Shown here: positions 17,561-26,585 of the stretch, one piece after another | How the letters are laid out: the number at the start of each line of letters is the position of its first letter | How positions within the stretch are numbered: the stretch's first letter is position 1 | Assembly (NCBI RefSeq): GCF_000816845.1 | Contig: NZ_CP006880.1 | Location: forward strand, 992,001 to 1,056,000 | Source: Rhizobium gallicum bv. gallicum R602sp | Lineage (GTDB): Bacteria; Pseudomonadota; Alphaproteobacteria; Rhizobiales; Rhizobiaceae | DNA: 64,000 nucleotides | Direction of reading: 5' to 3' | Translations under genes and position numbers: made by a program | The notes under the pieces: generated by a model | What the model saw: the letters and a program-made list of their open reading frames with translations, nothing else | Database searches by the model: none | What the model was told of the DNA's origin: nothing

Positions 17561-17809
17561 ATGCTCGAAGTCATTATACGCCGCAGCCTGGACATCGTTG
17601 ACCGGACGGAACGCTTGGTCGAAAAGGCGAGAAGGCTGATCGGAAGTGGCAGTCTCGACGACGTCGAGGCATATCGAATTCACGAGGAGATCGAGCGCCT
17701 TACGGACCTCGTCTTCATCATGGATGACGCAGCGCGGTTGCTCCGCCGGACGTTCGAGCAACGTCCAGAGATGGCTCGTGTGTATCCTGCTCACGTGACC
17801 CTGCAGTAG
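17561..17809 (+). CDS. Small helical hypothetical protein
   Basis: An 82-residue, highly charged protein (IIRRSLDIVDRTERLVEKAR, then EEIERLTDLVFIMDDAARLL) predicted to be two long helices. The start ATG follows GCGAGGGAC. It lies 66 bases after the DUF883 gene on the same strand and may share its transcript. No family recognised. Confidence 0.6.
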   Translation: MLEVIIRRSLDIVDRTERLVEKARRLIGSGSLDDVEAYRIHEEIERLTDLVFIMDDAARLLRRTFEQRPEMARVYPAHVTLQ

Positions 17810-18162
17810 GACCGTCACGCCCCCCGAGACGCACGCTGCTGTGCTCAGAGGAACAAACCTTCCAATTGATGGTTCATGAGATGCGGCAGGCGCCGTCCGC
17901 CATGCCGCATACAGAAACCGAAACACGAACACCTTGGCCAAGCCGCCGACGCGGAGAAAAACACGGTTGCGGCCCAGCTGTATTCGATGATGGATTAAGA
18001 CCGAAGATTGCATCCGACGTCTCTAACGAGGCTGTTTCAGTCGCGTCCGACGTTCATGATGCTTCCAAGGTAGGATGGTCGAGGAGGCGGACAAATCTTA
18101 GGATGAGCAAGGGGAACCGCGATCCCAACAAGAAGCGTGGCCCACCGCAATTACCCTGCTGA
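17810..18162. other. Intergenic region upstream of the YihY/BrkB gene
   Basis: A 98-codon plus-strand frame (17866-18162) and an antisense frame exist but have no family, no good start and biased composition. No other structure seen. Confidence 0.4.
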
Positions 18163-19257
18163 ATGGAACTACCTATGCTCAGTCGTCCGCACATTAAGCT
18201 GTCGAGCGTCGCCACCCTCCTTGTCTTGGTGGGCGGTGTACTCGTCGCACTGAGGGGCACCCATGGAGACACGCCAGCCGGATCAGTGGAGACTGAGTTC
18301 GAGGCTGGTCGAGGAAGGGACGCAAGCGTTCCCGAGGCGATACCTGTAAAAGGCCTGCGCGATGTCTTTTGGCGGGTGGTTCACGAGGTCATCGATGATC
18401 GTGTGACACTCATAGCAGCCGGAGTGACGTTCTACCTCTTGTTGGGTCTTTTCCCCTCGCTGTCGGCACTCGTCGCGCTTTACGGGCTGATTGCAGATCC
18501 GGCCACCATGGCTGGCCACCTCCGGGAACTGTCAGGACTGCTTCCGCCGGGCGCGTTCGATCTCATCGCCGATCGCATCAAGAGCCTCGCGGAAAGCCGC
18601 GACTCGACGCTTGGCATCACTTTCTTCGTTGGCCTTGCCATCGCCCTGTGGAGCACGCACAGCGGGACGCTGGCGGTCTTCGATGCGATGAACGTGGCCT
18701 ATGAAGAAAAGGAAAAGCGGGGACTGGTCAAGCTTAACCTCGTAGGGCTGTGCTTCACTTTCGGCGCGATGCTCTCTGCCGCCACAATAATAGGATTGGT
18801 CGCTGTCATGCCTGTGGTGCTTTCCTATCTTTGGCTCGACCTATTCAAAGAGCACATGGCCCTGCTCCTGAGGTGGCCGCTGTTGCTTTTGATCGCAGCC
18901 GCAGCCACCACCGCCGTATACCGCTTCGGTCCGAGCCGCGAGCCCGCCAAGCTCCGATGGATGACGTGGGGTGCCTTTCTTGTGAGCTTTTCATGGTTTG
19001 CGATGTCGATCGGATTTTCGTTCTACCTCAACCACTTCGCCAACTACGACGCGACCTATGGCACCCTCGGCGCGCTGATCGGCTTCCTGGTCTGGATTTG
19101 GCTGTCGATCGTCATCCTGATCGTGGGAGGCGAGCTGAATGCCGAGCTGGAACACCAGACGGCGAAGGACACTACCACGGGCGCACCATTGCCGATGGGA
19201 TCACGCGGAGCCTATGTGGCGGACACTCTCGGCGAGACTGCAGACCGGCTGCGCTGA
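18163..19257 (+). CDS. YihY/BrkB family inner-membrane protein
   Basis: A 364-residue integral membrane protein of the YihY/virulence factor BrkB family (once wrongly called RNase BN). Landmarks: DVFWRVVHEVIDDRVTLIAA with AGVTFYLLLGLFPSLSALVALY in the first helix, LWSTHSGTLAVFDAMNVAY in the middle, and the C-terminal DATYGTLGALIGFLVWIWLS. There is an additional N-terminal hydrophobic segment (SVATLLVLVGGVLVAL). Start ATG 18163 or ATG 18175. Function is uncertain across the family; a transporter or envelope role is suspected. Confidence 0.85.
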   Translation: MELPMLSRPHIKLSSVATLLVLVGGVLVALRGTHGDTPAGSVETEFEAGRGRDASVPEAIPVKGLRDVFWRVVHEVIDDRVTLIAAGVTFYLLLGLFPSLSALVALYGLIADPATMAGHLRELSGLLPPGAFDLIADRIKSLAESRDSTLGITFFVGLAIALWSTHSGTLAVFDAMNVAYEEKEKRGLVKLNLVGLCFTFGAMLSAATIIGLVAVMPVVLSYLWLDLFKEHMALLLRWPLLLLIAAAATTAVYRFGPSREPAKLRWMTWGAFLVSFSWFAMSIGFSFYLNHFANYDATYGTLGALIGFLVWIWLSIVILIVGGELNAELEHQTAKDTTTGAPLPMGSRGAYVADTLGETADRLR

Positions 19258-19278
19258 CCACCATGGCGTCCAACACGG

Positions 19279-20126
19279 TTATGCGAGGTGTATAATATTG
19301 GCAAAAGCAACCCAAGCAGCCCTTCCCAGTCGCCTCTCAGATTTATCGCTGCCCCCGTGCGCATGCAGCGACGATCTTGGCGTTGTTTCCGCTGGAAGGA
19401 GGATACGATGACCAGCCTCTGGATCGCAAATCAGCTCGGCTTCTTTCGCGAACATTTGGCGGCGATGAAGAACCGATCTCGCAAAGCTCTCCGAGCGCCA
19501 GAGCGTCACTGCCGCCAGCGATCAGAATTATTTTTGCCCGGCTTTGTTCGACGGGAATGGTGGCAGCCGGAATCGATTTGGCGTAGCGTTGAAGACAGTG
19601 CTCGAACAAGCTTCGATAGGAAACCAGCCCGTTCGTGTATTCCTTTGTCCATAAAGGATCGGTGGGTACGAAGGGCAGGGCTCGCTCTTCCATGTCCACG
19701 ATGAGCGCTCCGGCCAGGCGATGCCGTCACGGCCCGGTCCGATGTTCCCCCAGACAACGGACGTTGGGCTCATGGCAAAGACTGCGTCGACGCGCTCATC
19801 GCGTGCAGCAACAAGCAGAGCAGCTTCCGCACCTTTTGATGTTCCGGCTATGGCGATCTGCCTGCAGCCGCGTTTCTCAAGTTCGTCGATTGCTTGGACG
19901 AACGTCTCCAGCGGGACTTCACAGATTCCTGGGGCTTGGCCCTCGCCGCCGAACCAGCGCAGGGCAAGCGACGTTGCGCCGATGCTGGCGAAGAGCGGAG
20001 CACGTGGAACATCGACACGCCCGCTCGATCCGGCGAGAACAAGGGTTCCCCTTCCGTCCGCCGATCAGGTTCAAGCAATATTCCTTGGACGTTTCCGGAT
20101 AGATCGATCTGGATACAGCTCGCCAT
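19279..20126 (-). pseudogene. BAAT/acyl-CoA thioester hydrolase family gene with three frameshifts
   Basis: Minus-strand pieces join into one alpha/beta hydrolase. They run MASCIQIDLSGNVQGILLEP (from 20126), then after a shift near 20044 LVLAGSSGRVDVPRAPLF, SLALRWFGGEGQ and RQIAIAGTSKGAEAALLVAA, then VFAMSPTSVVWGNIGPG. After a shift near 19692 come ALPFVPTDPLW and IPVEQSRAKIILIAGGSDAL. After a shift near 19503 come LWRSESFARSVL, CDPEAGHRILLPAETTPR and HAHGG, up to the stop at 19279. The nucleophile elbow is GTSKG, where related proteins have G.S.G, and AGHR supplies the catalytic His. The order and content match the BAAT C-terminal domain, so it once encoded an acyl-CoA or acyl-ester hydrolase of about 280 residues. 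Three shifts argue for true decay rather than sequencing error. Confidence 0.75.
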
Positions 20127-20327
20127 TGAACAGCCTTGACATGTGCATCCTTGTTTTTGGCAGAGGCCAACCTGCGTTTCCCAACGCTGCCAACCACCTG
20201 AAGGGTGCTCGAAGCAGTGTAAGAATCGGAAACACTTTGTGACTAAGTTACTCCGAATGCTACGTTTTTCTATCTTGTCGTCCTAGCGGTCCTGACGGAT
20301 ATTAGCGAGCGATGAGAGGTAGCCACG

Positions 20328-20729
20328 ATGATCAGAATGATTAATGACCCGGCAGAGCTGGCGGGCGAGGACATCACAGGCAAATATATACTGCGAAAGT
20401 TGAACTACCACTGGTTCGCCTACGGCAAGGCCGCCATTGTCACCGCGTGCAAGGGGACCATTCTGCACCTCGACCGTGAAGAGACTGTCTATTCGGAACG
20501 CTGGGGTCGCCGCGCCTATACCGGCACTGGTAAGCGTTATCCAGGCGGCGTGTGTCCTATCTCGGCAGTCGCCTGCGTCTGTGACACGGCAGACGATGTC
20601 AACGCTGTTATCCAGCTGGACGTTGAAGCGCAGGACGAATTCTACCAGCTGATTGCCAAAGCTGAAGCCAGGGTCCATGATCTTGCCGCTTCCTCACAAA
20701 ATAACTTCTTTCTAGCGGCCGCCGAATAA
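20328..20729 (+). CDS. Hypothetical protein, unknown function
   Basis: A 133-residue soluble protein (MIRMINDPAELAGEDITGKY, then YHWFAYGKAAIVTACKG, CPISAVACVCDTADD and a C-terminal helix QDEFYQLIAKAEARVHDLAA). The alternation of strands and one long helix suggests a small alpha/beta fold. GAGAGG precedes the ATG. I do not recognise a family. Four Cys residues are present, but their spacing is not a clear metal site. Confidence 0.6.
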   Translation: MIRMINDPAELAGEDITGKYILRKLNYHWFAYGKAAIVTACKGTILHLDREETVYSERWGRRAYTGTGKRYPGGVCPISAVACVCDTADDVNAVIQLDVEAQDEFYQLIAKAEARVHDLAASSQNNFFLAAAE

Positions 20730-21268
20730 GTGGCTGATGAGCGCTATCGCGCGGAAAAGAAATAGCGCTGATAGTTAAAGTGCTGAGTTGCTGGTGCGGG
20801 GGCAACGGCGTCGAGAACAAAAGGACTTTACGAGAGCAACAATGCCGATTTAGCTGGCCTTTCCAGACGGCCAAGTGGTCGCGGGCCGCGATAGGTCAGC
20901 AGCCAATGCTTCCGGCAAAACCAGAGCGTGATCGCCTCGCTCTCCTCGAAGTCGCAGCAGCATTCCGTACAGCGGGTGCGCGTCGCTGGTTGGTCGTAAC
21001 CCGGAGGACCGCTTTGCCAGCTTTCATTGAAGCGCGTACTGAACGGCGAGACCAGCACAACAATCGCCATAATTTTGCGACTGAACTCACAAGACGCTGA
21101 GCCAGTTTTCTCACTTCAGCCTACCCGTGCGTTCGTCGAGAAGGATCGAGCGATGACAGCCGCCTTCTCGTAGATCAGCGCGCACAGAAAGATTTATGCG
21201 CCGCCGCGCCCAATGCGACTACAAGGCCGATATTCGGGTATGCACGGAACTACCGATTTCATGACGGA
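20730..21268. other. Intergenic region with only weak small frames
   Basis: Overlapping frames of 80-106 codons occur on both strands (for example 20828-21070 minus, with a CTECCCDFEESE segment). None has a convincing start, family or coupling to a neighbour. No repeats or RNA genes seen. Confidence 0.4.
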
Positions 21269-21448
21269 TCAAAGGGCGACACCGGTCACCGGGTCGACAA
21301 TCGGACGCTCTCTCTCGTCCCGCGCACCGGCTGGCGGAACCGCGGGTACTATCGCCTCCTTTTCAGCGGGATCAGGCTTCCCAGGCACCGGCTTGACATC
21401 TTTTGGACGGCGCTGTTCCCGAGTGGCGTTCATGTCCTTGGTGCTCAT
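21269..21448 (-). CDS. Small Pro/Arg-rich hypothetical protein
   Basis: A 59-residue, presumably disordered protein (MSTKDMNATREQRRPKDVKP, then GKPDPAEKEAIVPAVPPAG, ending DPVTGVAL). The ATG at 21448 has an excellent AGGGAGA ribosome binding site 6 bases upstream, which is the main support. The composition is like other short rhizobial proteins. No function can be assigned. Confidence 0.55.
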   Translation of the reverse strand: MSTKDMNATREQRRPKDVKPVPGKPDPAEKEAIVPAVPPAGARDERERPIVDPVTGVAL

Positions 21449-21593
21449 GGCAATCTCCCTTGTACCAAGAACACCGATGGTGGCAACCTGGTTCCAAGAA
21501 GGCGCTCCCGCCAGGATCTGACAAATTTCATCTCTCACCACGCAACCATCCGTGGATCGCGCCGTTTCGACATTGAACGACGCGAGGCTTCGG

Positions 21594-22106
21594 ATGGGAC
21601 TTCTGGCACGAATGTTGACAATAGTCATGGCGCTACTGGGTGGCGTCGTTTTCTCGCAAGGACCTGAATTTGCCCAACAGTACCGCCAGCGCATCGGTGG
21701 GGCCCTGGACGAATTGCGGAAAATCGTTGAAGCATTTGATTCCCAGGCCGTCCAAAACGGCCTCGACCGTCAGGAGGCCCTGAGCGTATATGCAGCCTCT
21801 CCTGAAGTCTTCCTCCGTAATCAGGGCGACGCGATGCGCCGGATATTCGAGCGTTACGACAGGCTCTCGGCACAGCAGCGGGAATTGGTACTGGAGCCTC
21901 CAGTCACTAGACCATTGGTGCTGCTGCGCCGCCCCGACCTGACACTTGCCACGAAAACCTGGAATGACTTCGTGCCAGCGGTTCCAGTCGATCTGGCAGG
22001 GCTGATCTGGGGGGCAGCGGGATGCATCTTGGGCTGGGCAACGGCAGCCGGTTGCGGTGCTGCGCGTCGTGGAATCACACGGGCGGCAGGCGTCCGCAGG
22101 GCGTGA
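21594..22106 (+). CDS. DUF2937 family membrane protein
   Basis: A 170-residue protein with an N-terminal helix (LTIVMALLGGVVFSQGPEFA), a long soluble helical segment containing QYRQRIGGALDELRKIVEAF, and a C-terminal hydrophobic pair (DLAGLIWGAAGCILGWATAA). The P-E-F-AQQY-QRI-GAL-EL pattern is characteristic of DUF2937. The ATG at 21594 has GAGGC upstream; the longer frame from 21552 is not needed. The role is unknown. Confidence 0.75.
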   Translation: MGLLARMLTIVMALLGGVVFSQGPEFAQQYRQRIGGALDELRKIVEAFDSQAVQNGLDRQEALSVYAASPEVFLRNQGDAMRRIFERYDRLSAQQRELVLEPPVTRPLVLLRRPDLTLATKTWNDFVPAVPVDLAGLIWGAAGCILGWATAAGCGAARRGITRAAGVRRA

Positions 22107-22413
22107 CCTGGCAGAGAATTGTGCCGTATCACGAACATAAGGAGCGCATGCGCGTCCGCATTCGGGCGGCGCCCGCTGTTTCCATATTCGCGATGTTTCG
22201 GCCGGCCGGCCATGAGGAAGCATGCGGTGCGCAAACCGATGCCCTTGAGCGACATCAGCACGCCGGCCTTGTTTGAGAGTTCTGCATCCGAGTGGAGGCA
22301 GGCTCGTCTACGACCGACTGGCGCTGCTCGAGCAGGAACTGCAGCGTCTGTTCGATCCACGCACGCGTTCTGGAAGTGCTCGGCGATGCCTCATGTTCGT
22401 TGCTGGATAATTG
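22107..22413. other. Intergenic region
   Basis: A short stretch at about 22290-22360 reads RLVYDRLALLEQELQRLFDP in one plus-strand frame, helix-like but without start or continuation. Possibly a relic; nothing else stands out. Confidence 0.3.
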
Positions 22414-22599
22414 TCAACGACCCGATTTCCGGCCACTCGCCAACCAATAAAGCCATCCGAAAGCGTTCGCGGCTAGCAGGACGAACGAAACAGGCAGGAA
22501 GACTAAGCCTAAAAGCGAAGCAAAAAAACCGAGCGCGCCCAGTACGCCGACCCATAAGTGTCCGGGCTCGATGCCTGGCAAACACATTTCACTATTCAT
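22414..22599 (-). CDS. Possible small membrane protein
   Basis: A 61-residue frame from ATG 22599 (MNSEMCLPGIEPGHLWVGVL) with two closely spaced hydrophobic segments (GALGFFASLLGLVFLPVSFV and LLAANAFGWLYWL) and a basic C-terminus GRKSGR. The hairpin topology is protein-like. The ribosome binding site is weak (GGTGG, 14 bases away) and no family is recognised. Confidence 0.4.
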   Translation of the reverse strand: MNSEMCLPGIEPGHLWVGVLGALGFFASLLGLVFLPVSFVLLAANAFGWLYWLASGRKSGR

Positions 22600-23014
22600 G
22601 GATCGGCAATACCACCACCGTCGCTCCATGCGCGTTAGCCAGTTGAAGCAGGCACTCTCAACAACCATCGGCCATGAAAACTATCCAAGCGTATAATGTC
22701 CTCTGCAGCCGCCTTGTCTTACACTCGAAGCGATTCTGAACAGGGAGCGGTCATGATGGTATACCCATACTTTGCCCCCCACGCGTCGCGTCCTCGGCAT
22801 CCAACACCAGGAAATCCAGTGTGTTGGTCGCGGAGCCGGAAATCGACGTTTTTTCTCCTCTTGTTGCACGTCTCCTTTCTGAGGGGCTGGCGGTTCGGCT
22901 GCCTGCCTATGATGCAGCCGCGGGCTGCAAGCCGTACGAGATTGGCAACGCCTGCGCGCCTTCGACGTGGTAGAATAAACAGCTCTCTTACGACCTCGAA
23001 AGGGGGGCGGAGAT
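22600..23014. other. Intergenic region upstream of the adenylate cyclase gene
   Basis: Only low-quality frames on either strand. A GGGGGGCGGAG ribosome binding site marks the end of the region. Confidence 0.4.
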
Positions 23015-25189
23015 ATGGAGAGGCGGCTCACCGCGATACTTTCTGCCGATGTGGTCGGCTATAGTCTCCTCATGGGGGAGGATGAGGGCGGCACATTGGA
23101 TCGCTTGAAAGCCTGCCGCCGGGAGTTGGTCGATCCCGCCATAAAGGAGTTCCACGGCCGTATCATCAAGCTCATGGGCGATGGTACGCTGGTTGAGTTC
23201 GCGAGCGTCGTAGACGCCGTCCGGTGTGCCGCAGTGATCCAGCGGGAAATGGCAGGCCGCGACCAAGGCGTATCCGAGACAAAGCGAATTCAGTTCCGGG
23301 TCGGCGTCAATCTCGGCGACATCATTGTCGAAGGAGATGATATCTACGGCGATGGCGTCAACATCGCCGCGCGCCTCCAGGGTATCGCCCCGCCAGGGGG
23401 AATCTGCATATCAGGCACTGCGTTCGATCACGCCGCGCACAAGGCCGACGTCGGGTTTTCAGCCCTCGGTGAGCAGCACCTGAAGAACATAGCCGATCCG
23501 GTTCGCGTGTATCGCGTCCTGCTCGATCCCTCCGAGGCGGGCAAGATTGTCGCCGCACCCGCCCGCCGGGCCGGACGGCGGGCTATCGTCTTGGCAACGC
23601 TCGCAGCGCTGTTGATCGCGATCACCGCGATTGTGGTGGCATGGCAATGGCAATTTGCGCCGCAACGTGCAACGATCGCGGTACTTCCGTTCGCCAACTT
23701 GAGCGGCGACCCCCGCCAGGATTATTTCACCGATGGAATCACCGACGATCTGATCACCGATCTTGCCAAGCTTTCGGACCTCGACGTCATCTCCCAGAAT
23801 TCGGTGTTTGCCTACAAAGGCAAGCCCCGCGTTCTGGCAGACATCAAACGCGATCTCGGTGTCCAGTTTGTCGTTGAGGGCAGCGTGCGGCGGACCGACG
23901 GTCAGATCCGCGTCAACGCGCAACTGATCGATGCGGCAAGCGGCGACAATCTGTGGGCCAACCGATTTGCCCGCGGCGGGGCGGACGTGTTTGCCGTGCA
24001 GGACGAGATGAGCCGGCAGATCGCCGAAGCGCTCGGCCTGAAACTCACTCCGTCCGAGGCCGAGCGGATTGCCCGGCCGCCGACAGCAAATCTCGAGGCA
24101 TACGACTACTACCTGCGGGCCGAGCAGGCGACGCGGACCGGCCGCCGTTCCCGGCTGCTCGAGGCGCTGGCGCTCTTCGACAAGGCGCAGGCCCTCGACC
24201 CCGGTTTTGCGGCGGCCTTCGCGGCGGACGCGCACGCTACCGCCTATGTCTGGCGGAGCGCCTACGACGACGTTCTACAGAGCGCGCCGGCGCGAAAAAG
24301 GGCCTACGACAAGGCAAGTCGCGCGCTGGCGCTCGACCCCGAACTTCCATCACCGTACGCTGTCCTTGCCGTCATGCAGGTCGTGGACCGCCGTTACGAA
24401 CAGGCAATCATTTCGGCGCAGAAGGCGGTGTCCCTTGGATCCGCCGATGCCGAAGCTTATATGGCGCTCGCATACGTTCAACTGGTCTCCGGTAAGCATG
24501 ACGGAGCCGCTGCGGCCGTCGAGACGGCGCTCCAGCATGATCCGAACCTCTCCGCCATCGACCGATACACTGCTGGTCTGGTTTTTTATCTGCTGCGCGA
24601 CTACGCGAAGGCCATCGACAATTTCGAACGCGCCCGAGATGGTTCGCCGGGAAACGGCGAGTTCGTTACCCCTCTTGCCATGGCCTATGTCCGTGGCGGC
24701 CGCCTTGATGACGCCCGCGCGGCTGTCGCCGAGGGAATCCGCCTTCAGGCCGGGCGCGATTGCCTGGCAGGCTGGCGGCTCAGCTACGCCCACTTCCGCA
24801 AGCAGGATCTTGCGTTTATCCTCGATGGCTTGCGCGAGGCCGGCCTGCCGGAGTGGCCGTTCGGTTTCAAAGGCGACGAGCGTAACCGGCTGAACGGGGA
24901 CGAAATCGCAAGCACCGTCATAGGCAAACTGCTGCGGGGCAAGACCGAGCCCTCAGGAAGCCAGGCACTCATGCAAATCGGCCTCGATGGCAGCGCGGCA
25001 TTCCGCTCGTCGACGCAGTTGATGACCGAAACGGTTTCCATCAATGGAGACATGCTCTGCGAGCAAAGCGAGAATGCATTCGGTCAAGCAGATTGCGGTC
25101 CGGTCTACAGACGTGCCAACTCGGACGACGAGACCATCTATGCCTATGTGAACTCGACCAAGGTCTTCTATTTCTCGCCCGTGAAATAG
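23015..25189 (+). CDS. Class III adenylate/guanylate cyclase with TPR-like C-terminal region
   Basis: A 724-residue protein. Residues 1-170 form a class III cyclase domain: RRLTAILSADVVGYSLLM holds the first metal Asp, LMGDGTLVEF the second, and GDDIYGDGVNIAARLQG the Asn/Arg pair, so it should be active. A transmembrane helix spans about 190-212. Then comes a TolB-like segment (TIAVLPFANLSGDPRQDYF...DGITDDLITDL) and TPR-like repeats to about residue 600. This is the common rhizobial architecture in which the cyclase sits in the cytosol and the repeats in the periplasm. It probably makes cAMP, but its signal is unknown. It stands alone and converges on the YHS gene. Confidence 0.9.
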   Translation: MERRLTAILSADVVGYSLLMGEDEGGTLDRLKACRRELVDPAIKEFHGRIIKLMGDGTLVEFASVVDAVRCAAVIQREMAGRDQGVSETKRIQFRVGVNLGDIIVEGDDIYGDGVNIAARLQGIAPPGGICISGTAFDHAAHKADVGFSALGEQHLKNIADPVRVYRVLLDPSEAGKIVAAPARRAGRRAIVLATLAALLIAITAIVVAWQWQFAPQRATIAVLPFANLSGDPRQDYFTDGITDDLITDLAKLSDLDVISQNSVFAYKGKPRVLADIKRDLGVQFVVEGSVRRTDGQIRVNAQLIDAASGDNLWANRFARGGADVFAVQDEMSRQIAEALGLKLTPSEAERIARPPTANLEAYDYYLRAEQATRTGRRSRLLEALALFDKAQALDPGFAAAFAADAHATAYVWRSAYDDVLQSAPARKRAYDKASRALALDPELPSPYAVLAVMQVVDRRYEQAIISAQKAVSLGSADAEAYMALAYVQLVSGKHDGAAAAVETALQHDPNLSAIDRYTAGLVFYLLRDYAKAIDNFERARDGSPGNGEFVTPLAMAYVRGGRLDDARAAVAEGIRLQAGRDCLAGWRLSYAHFRKQDLAFILDGLREAGLPEWPFGFKGDERNRLNGDEIASTVIGKLLRGKTEPSGSQALMQIGLDGSAAFRSSTQLMTETVSINGDMLCEQSENAFGQADCGPVYRRANSDDETIYAYVNSTKVFYFSPVK

Positions 25190-25209
25190 AAGACCTGGTC
25201 GATCTTTTG

Positions 25210-25719
25210 TCAGTGATACTGATCCATTTCGAGATCGGCCGCGACCTTCGGCCAATTGTCGTCTGCCTTCGCCACGGCGTCTTCCGCGTGGGCGGCGAAC
25301 CCCTCCGCATGCTTCTTGTCGTAGATCAGGTAAAGCTTGCCGTCGATGATCTTGAAGGCTTCCGGATCGATGTTGACCGTGACCGACCCATTGATCACCT
25401 CGCCCGCGCAGTAGCCGCCATACTGAGGCGCGTATTTGAGAGGCTCACTTATGAACATGTCGCGGTGTTCGGTGTTGGCGAAATGCCACGGCGTCCCCAG
25501 CCATTCGTAGGAGAATTTCTCTGATCCCTTCGTCGCCTTGCCTGCGGTGAAGTAGGCGACCGTGTCGTACCCCATGATCGCCACACCGCCGAAGTAGCCC
25601 GTGTTCACCGAGTCATCGGCGAAGGCAGGCGACCCACCGACAACCGCTGCCACTACCAAGACGGTCCCCGCCACAGAGCGTCCAATGCCTCGTGCGCGGC
25701 TTCTGGTCATTACTTCCAT
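25210..25719 (-). CDS. YHS domain-containing periplasmic protein
   Basis: A 169-residue protein with an N-terminal export signal (RSVAGTVLVVAAVVGGSPAF, cleaved after AFA). The mature part (GVAIMGYDTVAYFTAGKATK, then HFANTEHRDMFISEPLKYAP and YGGYCA) is a YHS-type module as found in exported rhizobial proteins, often linked to metal handling. The ATG at 25719 has AGGAGG at ideal spacing. It lies 13 bases behind the ankyrin gene in one operon. The ligand is not known. Confidence 0.85.
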   Translation of the reverse strand: MEVMTRSRARGIGRSVAGTVLVVAAVVGGSPAFADDSVNTGYFGGVAIMGYDTVAYFTAGKATKGSEKFSYEWLGTPWHFANTEHRDMFISEPLKYAPQYGGYCAGEVINGSVTVNIDPEAFKIIDGKLYLIYDKKHAEGFAAHAEDAVAKADDNWPKVAADLEMDQYH

Positions 25720-25732
25720 CTGAGCCTCCTGT

Positions 25733-26326
25733 TCAATCGTGGATTTCCATGCATTTCGCGTAACCCTGGTCGCCGAGGAGGCTGGCCGGAGGGCAGGTCG
25801 CGCCGTGCCGCTTGAACAGCCGGACGATGTCTGTGTTGCCCTTCCAGAATGCCCGCGCGATCGGCGTGTAGCCGTGAACCTCCGCGTGACCGACATCAGC
25901 GCCCTTGGCGAGCAGAAACTCGGCGAGGGCTGCGTGGTTTTCCTCACCGGCCACCATCAGCGGCGTCACCCCCGCCTTGTTGGCCGCGTCGTCAAGCGTC
26001 GCACCGTGGTCGAGCAGCAGCTTGCTGATCGGCAAGCTGCCGGAAAAGGCCGCGGCATGAAGGGGCGTAAAGCCGCCAGAATTGCGAGCCATGACGTCGG
26101 CATCTTTGCGGATCAGCAGTTCGGCTATGGCGAGCTTGTCTGCGAGGGCGGCGTTGATGAGAGGCGTCCCCTGGTCTCGTGCCCGACTGTCGACATCGGC
26201 ACCCGCAGCCAGAGTCCGCTCGACGGCGACGGTGTCTCCCGCTGCAACGGCATCGAACAAGGGATCACCTGCGGCGGCCATTGTCGCCGCAAAAAACAAC
26301 GCTACCGATGCAAGCAGCCGGCCCAT
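25733..26326 (-). CDS. Secreted ankyrin-repeat protein
   Basis: A 197-residue protein with a signal peptide (MGRLLASVALFFAATMAAAG) and four to five ankyrin repeats: GTPLINAALADKLAIAELLI, GFTPLHAAAFSGSLPISKLL, VTPLMVAGEENHAALAEFLL and GYTPIARAFWKGNTDIVRLF. The last 20 residues carry two Cys. AAGGTGGAG precedes the ATG. It is the first gene of a pair with the YHS protein and probably acts with it in the periplasm, perhaps as a protein-protein scaffold. Confidence 0.88.
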   Translation of the reverse strand: MGRLLASVALFFAATMAAAGDPLFDAVAAGDTVAVERTLAAGADVDSRARDQGTPLINAALADKLAIAELLIRKDADVMARNSGGFTPLHAAAFSGSLPISKLLLDHGATLDDAANKAGVTPLMVAGEENHAALAEFLLAKGADVGHAEVHGYTPIARAFWKGNTDIVRLFKRHGATCPPASLLGDQGYAKCMEIHD

Positions 26327-26585
26327 GACTCCACCTTGGATGTTTCTAGTGAAAATAACACAAAATATAAGAGAAGCCTAAAACAACCTCGGCGCGCTAA
26401 GGGCGGGTTGTCAAATCAACGTTTCAGAAAGATAGTTCGCCCGAAGGTGTCGGGGCGAGTGGTGTTGTGCTCGTGCTCCATTCCAGCCGGTCACCGCCCG
26501 AAAGACAGTTATCGCGAACATGTCTCCCCTGCATAATGCCGAGAAAATGCTCGGCCTCGCGGCGGACGACGTCACTCAGGCGCTT

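Noticed and set aside
19635..20242. Plus-strand frames of 150-170 codons
   Set aside because: They lie opposite the BAAT pseudogene pieces, which explain the sequence better.
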